Source: Paragonimus westermani
Taxonomy: Eukaryota; Platyhelminthes; Trematoda; Plagiorchiida; Troglotrematidae
Direction: 5' to 3'
Assembly: GCA_008508345.1 (NCBI GenBank)
Contig: QNGE01002353.1
Location: forward strand, 1 to 64,000
DNA: 64,000 nt
Numbering within the stretch: position 1 is the first letter of the stretch; each line of letters starts with the position of its first letter. Both the position numbers and the translations under genes were made by a program. The notes beneath the pieces are model-generated. The model had not been told where the DNA came from and ran no database searches. It saw only the letters and a list, made by a program, of their open reading frames with translations. Of this stretch, positions 55,044-64,000 are shown piece by piece.

Positions 55044-57300
55044 CAAAGTAATGTGCAGACTACTAGAAGCGATAACAAATAAAACCAACCATAATCGCTC
55101 CAATAAGCAGACGAAGTTGATCTAAATGTTTAAACAGACATGTGGTCCAGCACAATCCACAACAGAGCGGATCCATAACCTGTCCAGTCGCCAATTGACG
55201 AATTACGATACGGCGGTCCTTCTGAAAGGTCTTAATTTCAACATTAAGGACATTCCGATTGCATCACTTGAAGCCGGAATATAGAGACCTCTATTGGATG
55301 AAGACGACCGCCAACAGCCTAAGGCAGCAGTGGGCGGTATGCTCAGGTCACAAACACCAAGCAACGTCATTACTATTAAAGAGAAATCAGCACTGAATTC
55401 ATTGATGAGCAGCAAAATTACCGTTTTCCTGACATCTGACAAGGGTAACATTATTATCTTACTAAACAAAAGTGACTATGTGAAGAGCTCAAGATTCCCC
55501 CAGTGATCCAATCATCCATACGGTACTATAGGGAAAGAAAGATCCACTCAAAACCCCAAGGAATAAACTAAACAGAAAAACCTATTGACTCTCAGAAAGC
55601 AAAACAAGCTCAGTGACATCATGAGGGAACTAAAACTCACCGAGTATCCCACTCCGAGGTCTTACGAACCGCCTGAAATTCACAAAAACATCATATCGAG
55701 ACCGATCGTTTCAACCAGGGAGCTTCAACCTATAGGTTAGGAGGATTCCTCTGTAGGTTAATTCAACCGATACTCAACAATAGGCCCTCATTTATACTCT
55801 GCCCTGAACTTCTTCATTCGCTGGCTCAACTGATCGATACGTGGGCAGTTAAAACCCAATAAGCGTTCACAAACACAAAAGTGAGATAATGTGAATTGTC
55901 AGATTCCTTGGCTGGTACTCATACTGCTAACGATGGCTTTTCTCACCAGACCTACCAGGATCTAGCAGCGAGAAACCAGTCTTGCAAATAATACACAACG
56001 ACTAATGTTTTTTTATTAGTTCGGAAAGATAAACCATCCAATCCGTACCACGTGTATCGAATGGTCAACTGTGTTGTTTCTTGGGCAATAGTATGGACAC
56101 AGACCATGTTGATCTTTTGGCAGTTCTCATGCCATCAAGTTTGGGTACACGGGGATGTTGACAGAATGGATTAGGCACCTCCACATGATTATGTGTATAT
56201 AGGCGTATATTCAGCAGTAGTTTCCCAGTTATACTCACCGCCACAGACTACCTCAACAAGCTGCAGGGTCTGAACTTAGAAGATGAAGTGTCAGTAGTAT
56301 TGTTCGAAATTCGCCATATGTTCAATTGCATTCCGAACAAGCCAGCGTTGAACGCACGCACTGGTCAATATGCTGCGGGGTACCGTGCAACGCCAAGATC
56401 ACACCGAGCTTTGTATAGCTGAAGTCGTAGATCTAACACAATTTTGCACAGAAACCTACTTACAATTTGAAGGTACAGTATATTAACAGCAACAAGGAAC
56501 ACAATTCTGTGAAAGAACCGCGTTCCAGAAGTGCCGTCCGACATTGTAGTTGAGGTGCGTTTGTTATCATTAAACATGCGGAGATCAACAAAGTGTTACT
56601 GCAACTTCGACTCACCAAGGGAAGAAAAAGCAAAGCGTCAATGTCAGTGACAGTCTGATGAAACCACACCCATCGTAAACCAACAGCCACCGACATCATG
56701 CTGTCGTTCAATAGTGACCATCCGGCCACACAAAATTATTTCGTCGAGTAGCCACCCACTGCAGTACGCCTGAATTACAAAATGCGGAGAGGGAACACCT
56801 GTATAGGTTGTTCACGTCAAACGTCTGCCAAAGACCAATCGTAAACGCGCACATCAGATTCGGACCGACTGTTGATTCTAACTACACGAGAGGCAAAGCC
56901 TTACATAAACGGAACCTCGGAGGCAACGGAGTGCATTATACGAAAGTCTGCGGTCAGAATAGCTCATAGGCCACCAAACAGTTTTCGGAGTAATCTTTAC
57001 AAAATCGAAGACAATTGAGGAGGATGGGCGTGACTGTGACCAAGCCCACGTGAGCGAAACATGCGAACAGTTGAAAACGCGTTTACACGAAAATCACTTA
57101 GCTCTAAGAAAGGCAGGTCAAAAGTCACACCTTTGGCACATCGCGCAACCACAGGTCACGAGGTCAAACTGGCGGACGCCTAGGTGATCGGATTAGTGGA
57201 AGGAAATCAGGGACGACTAGTTCTTGAAGCGATATTCTCTCACAATGCTTTCAACAGACACATTGATCTCCAGACTCACTATACTCCACTGATCACATAA
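54987..57300 (+). pseudogene. PLE-4: old, distinct Penelope-like element relic
   Basis: Scattered over three frames with many stops: RIHNLSSRQLTNYDTAVLLK and GLNFNIKDIP (a typical PLE N-terminal motif), ITVFLTSDKGNIIILLNKSD (55.43 kb), TPRSYEPPEIHK then SRPIVSTRE (55.7 kb), LEDEVSVVLFEIRHMF and NCIPNKPA (56.3 kb), TQFCTETYLQFEGTVY (56.46 kb), and in the GIY-YIG part CDQAHVSETCEQLKTRLHE and NHLALRKAGQKSHLW (57.05 kb), closing with HNAFNRHIDLQTHY (57.26 kb). It is colinear with complete PLEs. No YxDD box was found. It is much more decayed than PLE-2 and belongs to another lineage, with GLNF and RPIVS-type motifs. Confidence 0.8.
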
Positions 57301-58029
57301 GTATGGCGAAGGTGAATGATAGACAGACAAACATGCTGACGAGCTGGTAAGCGATGTGCAATTTATTCATCATCGTTTTGTTTGACAACGGATCCCAGTA
57401 AATACTCATCACTCGGTGTGCGCCTTTTTACGCACACATGCACACATTTACTTATGAACTGCGTGCCGCGACCGGGTGACCTCAGACCATGATGTGTACG
57501 TTTGACGTATGCATGTATGATCTATTTTCCGAAGCTGTGTTCTGGCTTTCCGTATAAATGTATCCGATAGAAGGGACTGTACCTGTTTAAAGACTCTAAC
57601 CGAATAACTTGGGTATAAATTGTGGCGCTATCACGGTTATTAATGCCATCGGGCCGAATCCATTAAGTTTCAGGATTTTTACTATGCTGTGTGAATCACT
57701 GAATTCGGTTCAGGGTTACCAGCTATCCCATGCAAGTTGGACGGCCTTAGAAAAAAGCATTCTCGTTAATGTCATTTATCTGTGAGCCAAATTCATGTAC
57801 CTCTCCCGCGTTATAACCGTTCATGTATTGAGGTAAACTCTGTTAACGGGTGTATCCCTAGCAACTTACCACTAAATTATTAGCCTTGAAAGTGCAATTA
57901 CTTCACCATCACAGAGTTTGACTACAACAGTATATTACTGACAGATGGTAAGGATTTGGTGAGTATGAGTTGAACATCAGACACAATCAGTTGCCGATTT
58001 GGCATTCAGATTTACTTTCCGGCCAGCTC
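57301..58029. other. No gene recognised
   Basis: Spacer between the PLE-4 relic and an HH-SINE copy. Nothing supportable. Confidence 0.5.
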
Positions 58030-58252
58030 CTTCTGAGGTGTTCCGTTCCTCAGCATTGTGTATTCTAATGCGAGGTCAGCGGTGTGGAGTTCAGCACAAC
58101 TGGCTCCTTGAGAAAGTGGCTGGATTCCAAATCCAGATTGCATAAAGGATGTGCACCACTAATAAACTCTAATAAGAGCGAGATTTCTTTCCGAGATAGG
58201 CTGGCTGAAAAATGTGTGAATGCGAGAGCCTTGTGAGTGATGTTCATTTCCT
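58030..58252 (+). repeat. HH-SINE copy 6, ribozyme partly deleted
   Basis: Only plus-strand copy. The tRNA-like head GTCAGCGGTGTGGAGTTCAG is followed by a perfect T arm CTGGA/TCCAG with loop TTCCAAA (58118-58136). Next, GGATGTGCACCA, CTAATAAA (decayed CTGATGA), CTCTAATAAGAGCGA (stem II plus G12A13), then a deletion that removed stem III and the second stem I strand. The tail resumes at TTTCCGAGATAGGCTGGCTG and TGTGAATGCGAGAGCC. Confidence 0.7.
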
Positions 58253-59553
58253 GCTACAGTATTATCGTGACTACGGACAGAGAAGAGCATCTCATTAATA
58301 TTAAGAGGGATCTGGTTCGTGCAACGGCATTTTGTGGACGTGTATTGTCAGTCGTTCGTATATCAATTTGGATTATATATCACCACTCATGCGAAGATTC
58401 ACCTTTTCTTGTGAATTGGAATTATCGTGTGATTTGTGTGAATCCAGTAAAAAACAAAGTGATGGGGCCCGTTTTCGAACAGTCGAACCATGTGTTTGAG
58501 CCGGTTTGCCTACAAAACATTGGTGGTAATTAAGTAAATGTATATTTGCGTTCTTTCCTTGAAATTAATGGAACGTCGCTGCGTATGCCGTGAACCAAAA
58601 ATACTTATTGCACTCTGGCTCAGTGTTTCGGGGTTACTCGGCCGTTTATTTTTTGACCTTTGTTCATCTTGACTTCAAATCTTACCATATGCATCGATCG
58701 ATATCTAGTCTACAGTGTACGCCTGTTTGTAATATGGTGCCATCTGCTGGATTCAGCAGACACAGGTCTGTCTGTAGTGTGTGATATCCGCTAAAGGCGG
58801 CGTAATGGAAGTGCGTATATATTTCTTGCATACGTCACCTATCGATTCATGGGACCCGTTTATGGGACCAATTTGGGTTCGATCGTCTGAATTGTATGTT
58901 GAATCATACTAATTCTGGAATTGGGTGGTGTTAGTAACTCCAATTTTTGTCAGTATGCCGTACTCTCATCTCGGTACACGTGCCAAATGAAAAAAGGAAA
59001 CTGGCTAAAAGGTTAAATCCTGAACAGGTCTACGAAATTGTATATCACAACCCATTTGGTCTGTATAAGGGGTGTTTTGTCACTTTTGTGTGTGTAAGTA
59101 GCGAGACTTTACGAAGCTGACTGGAGTGTTTTGAGTATATATTTTCGGCTACGAGGCTGGCAACTGGTGCTGGTCACCGAGATTTGCAAATGTCATCTGA
59201 AAGGAGGAAGTCAATTGCCACGTTATTTTCTCACGGACTCAGGGTTTACGTTGATCATTCTGATCCAGTCGATATGCTAAACGAGAACCGTGGATACGGG
59301 TTTGGAGAGAGAGTTTGGGTGGGAGCTAGGTCTAGTTATTCAGCTAAATTAGTTCCATGCTTCAATGTTGATTTTAAGTTTGTAATTGTTGTTTTTGGTT
59401 TCCCAAGCCAGTATATTGTCATCATTTATGTGAACAATCCGTCCTGTGACTAAATCGAGATAGTCAAAATCCTTTTTTGTTGGATGTGTTGACTTAATCA
59501 CGAAATTCGTTCTATCCGTGACATAATTCAAACTCTTATTATCAGTCCTGTAG
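58253..59553. other. No gene recognised
   Basis: Short open frames (58237-58533; 59184-59453; minus 59349-59576) without recognised domains. Confidence 0.45.
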
Positions 59554-59951
59554 ATGCAGCCTGCAGTTGGTTGCATCGTTAAACCATTTTTGGTGAAAAT
59601 TCACTCCAGACTGCCGTACGTTCGTCTTTTCTATCCATCCAATACCCCGAAGAATTCTTCGCGTCCCACATCGAGCCATACATGTGGTGTCGATGTTACA
59701 CCTACCACCTCGACTACCTCGGTACCGATTGAAAGCCCTGTTCCCGTGGCCCGTGCCTCCGGTCCAGCCGTTCGTCCTATGGTGCCGCGACGCGCACCAT
59801 CTACCCGTCTGTCTACTGTACAAATGACTGTAGGTGTGTCAGATCATTCATCTTCGGCAAACGGTCTTGGCTCATCAAATTGCATACCAGAGAACTGTGC
59901 ACAGGCCAGAGAGAGTCAAAGTGGTCCAGGCAACGAGAAATTTCCCTGTAA
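59554..59951 (+). CDS. Ser/Thr/Pro-rich host exon candidate
   Basis: Open frame bounded by a possible acceptor CAGTCCTGTAG (ends 59553) and a strong donor TGTAAG|GTAAGG (59952). It encodes a low-complexity protein segment (GVDVTPTTSTTSVPIESPVP, ARASGPAVRPMVPRRAP, SVSDHSSS-type runs) with no catalytic domain. The composition fits a disordered region of a signalling or nuclear protein. The 3' boundary is more convincing than the 5' one. The ATG directly after TAG could also be an initiator. Product unknown. Confidence 0.4.
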
Positions 59952-60609
59952 GGTAAGGTGAGGGGGGACGATTTTTAATTTGGGTTGCGTCGCAACAGTC
60001 CCACCAGGTCCCACAATTAGGAGATTTTCTTCTATGTTCATTCTGAAACCGGTCTTGTTTTCGTTTGGGGTTCAATTCTGGTTGGTGTGGATCGGTTAGC
60101 CTACTCTTCTGGTAGTAAATTTATCGTTTCCTTATTTGGAGGTTCAAAAGTGTGTTACACATCACGTCAAGTAGACGAATTTCGCTGTCTACACCACTTC
60201 ATGTAAAGCAACGCTGAAAGATTTTATTGACATTGCGACGGAACCATAAAATTTTCAGTCTAATTGTCTATAAACGAATCAATTGATATATATATATATA
60301 TATATATACATTATTCTGCACTGATTACCCGATAGTTTTTGGACTGGATAGTTTTTGACTGAACTATAACTAGTTGGTTTGAGGATTTGATGTGTGCATG
60401 CAGCATCGTTCGTGTGGATTCTACATAAATATTGGAAGGGTTCTAAAAACAGAAGAAGGCGGCCTGTTTGCCTTCAGCTGATATTGGAGGGTAATGTAAG
60501 CAAAATACGTACATGTAATTTCGCAGCATCAGGACAGGAACTTTATAAATCCCTTTGAAAGCTTGAGCTCTTTAAAATACTGCTTGTTCTATACTCCGTT
60601 GCTGCGGAT
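59952..60609. other. Spacer with (TA)n at 60285-60308
   Basis: About 12 TA units. No gene seen. Possibly intron of the gene at 59554. Confidence 0.5.
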
Positions 60610-60815
60610 GAGCACGAACCATCTTAGACTACCGGTTTGGAGTAGTTACGAACCCAAGGGCTTGAGATGGTGTTCGTAATGATTCTTGTTGCCCATTCTC
60701 AACCCGACACTTCAGGACCGATTCCGCCCTTGTTTGGACTTGTTAAGTAGACGTAGTCTGAATGGGGATCGAATCGGCTACTTTCCGCGTAACGAGTTCG
60801 CACTCTTTAACAAAC
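60610..60815 (-). repeat. Second tRNA/hammerhead-like family, copy a
   Basis: Minus strand: box B-like CCGATTCGATCCCC, ATTCAGACTACGTC, decayed core, AAGTCCAAACAAGGGC (stem II GTCC/GGGC), GGAATCGGTC, then TGAAGTGTCGGGTTGAG and a tail including ACCGGTAGTCTAAGATGGT. Aligns over its length with copy b, 427 bp away in the same orientation. Confidence 0.6.
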
Positions 60816-61034
60816 GAAGAACTAGTTACCGCCCTCTGGCATGAAAAAAACATTACACACCTGATGGACAAAAAATACTGTCACATCCTGTGCAATGTTC
60901 GTAGGTCGAAGCTCCTAATGATTCTTACCATGCCTCTGAAGTTTTCCAATGAGGTGATATTAGAGTTTAAGACCTCAGACGAACACACTGTTGTCTATAC
61001 TTGAGTTATAGCTTGGTTACACTCGGTTAATGTG

Positions 61035-61240
61035 GATAAACACAGACCATCTTAGGTTGCTGGTTTGGACTGGCTACAGCCGCAGAGGCTCGAAATGTCC
61101 GTAGTGTTTCGTGATGCTCAACCTCAAACGGACATTTCATGACCGATTCCGCCCATGTTTGGGCTCATCAGGGAGAGATAGCCTGAATGCAAGAGCGAAC
61201 CGGCAACCCTTGTTACGAACCGAAGCTTCTATCCGCTCTT
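61035..61240 (-). repeat. Second tRNA/hammerhead-like family, copy b
   Basis: Minus strand: GTTGCCGGTTCGCTCTTGC (box B-like), ATTCAGGCTATCTCTCC, CTGATGA (intact core box), GCCC/GGGC stem II around AAACAT, GGAATCGGTC (GAAA changed to GGAA), ATGAAATGTCCG and tail. The hammerhead-like core lies at 61141-61171. No good stem I was found. Confidence 0.6.
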
Positions 61241-64000
61241 ATCTCCCTCGGATGAATCCGAACAAGGAGGAAACTGATCATGAAGTGTCGACTTAACAGT
61301 TTGCACCCGAGGGCCTCATTAACTTGAGATCTGTCTTCAAAGGACCTTGAAAACCCCAAGAGAATGGTATAACCAATGAAGACATGCTGATGTTGAGTCT
61401 TGAAATAAGATGACGAGGGACAAAATTGCATTGGGGAGAACTACGTAAAACATTTTGCTGTAGCTGCTTGTCGAAACTGTAGTTGTGGTCTTCGCGCACA
61501 TGTTTTAATGACTACAGTTACCGTGCACATTTCTCAGACTACTAATTACGTTCGAATAAACTTCTGTTTAGTATGTGACCATCTAACAAGTCCTTCAAAC
61601 TCCCATACAAACCTTGACTTGGCGCAGTAAACTCACACACATGGCTTCTTGTGTTTATTCGGCTTATAAATTGTTTAACAGTTACTGTTGACATGCATTT
61701 TTCTGGGCGTAGTTCTTTGTGTGCATATGTGTTCCAATGACACCATCTTTTCAACCATCTATCCAAAGTTCTAACATGGATTATTTCCAATGTTCAAGGC
61801 TTGCTAGAGGTAACAGTCGTGCTTAATACAATTGCTAGTTCAAACTCCGTCATATAAGCGTATACCGTGTAGAGTAACCGATTTTTAAACTGTACAACAC
61901 TTTTGAACGCCCTTACTGCAGGACATGTTGTCTTATCAACTGCAAACCGATTACACTTCTGTCGTTGTGCAATGTAAATAAAAGAATTAGTAAGTCAACC
62001 TAGGCCTACAGACAGCCATTCACAGCCGGTAGAGAACTCATCGATCATGAACCGCATAGAGACTAGATTGTCCAGGCCATTTTATTGTGGTTGTTTTCGT
62101 TGACTGTCTTATCTTGGTGCTTGGGTGTGCATTGTTTACTTAGAAACGTTCTGATGAGTGGTGTACTGAGCACTAAAAGTGAACTTTTTGCAGTTAGATT
62201 TTGGTTGTTCTGTCGCGTCGGATTTTCCGAATCACATCTCGGAATGCGATCCGTGTTTCGCATGATGGAGTTTCCGTCTGTGTCCAGCCAGTCTAGTTGT
62301 TGGCAGAGACGTGTGGCTTCGTAAATGTAGTGTGTTGTGGTGGAGTTAGGTTTACACGTGTCAGCACGGCAGGAAAACGGGTTACTGAATACTGTGGATG
62401 CCATACAGATAGACTGCATGATAACATGAATTCGTCAGGCTGCCCGATATAGTGTAGCGGAATTCGACGATCTACACGATGGCATGTTCACTGACTCGAA
62501 TTTTATACATGAAGTTTCATGTTTAACAACTCGTGTTAGTTTCAAAGAGAATGTCCAGATGTTAGATGCTGTCAAAATCTCTCGTTCAGAGTTTGCCCGT
62601 TTATCAGTCACGCGAATGGATACCGCGAGATCAAATTCGTCGAGCAGTCATGCAATGCCTCCCTCCTGCACACTTTGCGTGTTGTCGATCTTGACGCACT
62701 CACACACCCGTTTTCTGATGGGACAATCGCTCGTACACTGACAAGTCCAGCATGCTTGGCACATCGTTTATCGTTCAACTAAGCAAGGTGTCAGAGAGCA
62801 CTTGAATGTCATGCCTTACAATGACCACGACTTCACTCAGATGGCTACGTTACTAGAATCGTCTGGAAAATATTCTTAAATGTGTGACTTTTACAAATTC
62901 GGTAGTCCACACAAAAAGGAACTTCAATATTCGTTACTGCTCAAAGATCCCGTGCATTTGGAAAAGCTACGGACCTGCTCAGTTGGCACTTATGTAAACA
63001 AAGCTCTGCATTGACCTTTATTCAGCATATTGTTTAAGACTCGGAAACTTTCGCTTGACAGACAGTTATCATCATCCTCGCCAGCCTGAGGCTCAGACTG
63101 CCATTTCTCTCAACGGTGACGTGGAATCTCCCAGAGGAAGAAACGTTGCCGAAAAGATTAAAAGGTTATAAAAGGAGACTAGATGGAAAAACTGGAGATT
63201 GTGTTAATGCAGCCAGATCAACGATTGCGACGCACCGCCATCTCCGATAGCTTTTCGAATCAGCGATTTGAGTAACCACGGGGATCCCAGCTAAGCAGGC
63301 GACACCTACTCACTTTGCTTAGTTGAACAGTCAGCCTCTTCACATTTCATGACCTCGTTGTTGCTCGACCACCACACAGTTTTATGTAACCGTTGGTGGT
63401 CTCGATATGTAATGCCCGGTACGGTAAACGCTAAGCTGGTGTGTGGACTACATGACACAATCATCGAAGACTGTGCAACATAAGTGACAAACAGTACCAA
63501 ATATCTTGCTAACTTTTTCTTGCCCTGGGTTCCTGCTTCGGTCGTTATTTTAATTAAATAATCAATATGATCAATTTATTATGGTCCATTGTCGTTAGTC
63601 CATTAGCCGTGCATGAATATGACCAACCGTCTACTCAGTAACGTGACATTTAACCTATGTGATATAGGCTTAAAACCCACCCGATCGGGTGTGTCTCACA
63701 TCGTTTGTTCATCTTCGGCTTTTTCGATACGCAATTCAATCTTGGTCATCTCAATCCTTCACGTTCGCTGCTATTTTGTGTGTGTATAATCCGTCTATTC
63801 GACCGCCTTCCTTCTCCAAAAAAATTATTAGGTGGAGCGCCTGAAGCAAGATCAAGCGCCTTGCGAACGAAACCCCGCAAACCGTGTTGCGAACGGTTCA
63901 CATACGGTCGAGAATTCCGCGATCGAACAAACTGTACCACCTGTTGTTGACATTATACGAAAATTCGATGGTTCATCACGACCCAACCCTATTTATCCTA
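61241..64000. other. No gene recognised
   Basis: Short open frames only. A GTTCAACTAAGCAA-type block at about 62772-62790 recurs inverted at about 63313-63331. Nothing else supportable. Confidence 0.45.

Noticed and set aside
62143..62185. CTGATGAGTGG on the plus strand
   Set aside because: No GAAA box or pairing stems follow.
1..64000. Prokaryotic or viral origin; CRISPR arrays, operons
   Set aside because: No dense coding, Shine-Dalgarno spacing or regularly spaced repeats. The element content is eukaryotic retroelements.

Overview
The window reads as repeat-rich, gene-poor eukaryotic nuclear DNA, most likely from a flatworm (an inference; a trematode or cestode fits best). It contains several Penelope-like elements (PLEs) with GIY-YIG endonucleases, an RTE-clade and a CR1/Jockey-type LINE, short tRNA-related elements carrying hammerhead ribozymes, many TA microsatellites, and only isolated exon-sized coding blocks. 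There are no operons, long intact host ORFs, rRNA genes or CRISPR arrays. Almost every recognisable protein is a transposable-element remnant.

Layout: 0.1-1.5 kb, decayed MULE transposase (-). 1.8-4.4 kb, decayed CR1/Jockey-type LINE (+). 4.7-4.9 kb, divergent tandem module. 6.1-7.3 kb, DUF4806-like ORF and a LINE RT tail (-). 7.4 kb, tRNA-like sequence. 12.4-12.9 kb, 5' fragment of the RTE. 16.9 kb and 22.9-25.6 kb, cluster of a SINE-like family (called HH-SINE here) whose best copy holds a complete minimal type-I hammerhead ribozyme. 19.9-21.2 kb, PLE-1 with inverted 3' tails. 24.7-25.0 kb, the best host exon. 29.3-29.6 kb, a second hammerhead-like repeat and a foldback of a 150-bp unit. 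30.8-32.5 kb, PLE-3, whose 5' part is inverted at a clean breakpoint. 35.3-38.8 kb, near full-length RTE interrupted by a 154-bp insert with a 12-bp target-site duplication (TSD). 41.5 kb, proline-rich exon candidate. 42.4-43.3 kb, circularly permuted inverted repeat. 49.6-54.7 kb, RTE 3' end split by PLE-2, a 3.76-kb insertion with 1.54-kb inverted arms and a 13-bp TSD, then an RTE fragment of another subfamily. 55.0-57.3 kb, old PLE-4 relic. 58.0 kb, another HH-SINE. 59.6-60.0 kb, Ser/Pro/Thr-rich exon candidate. 60.6-61.2 kb, two copies of the second tRNA/hammerhead-like repeat. The rest shows nothing I can support.

The two most notable signals are (1) a dispersed tRNA-headed repeat with an embedded hammerhead ribozyme and (2) three PLE insertions that each carry a segment in inverted, head-to-head orientation. 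The inversion geometry differs between them. Both single N bases in the window lie exactly at repeat junctions, so local assembly there needs care.
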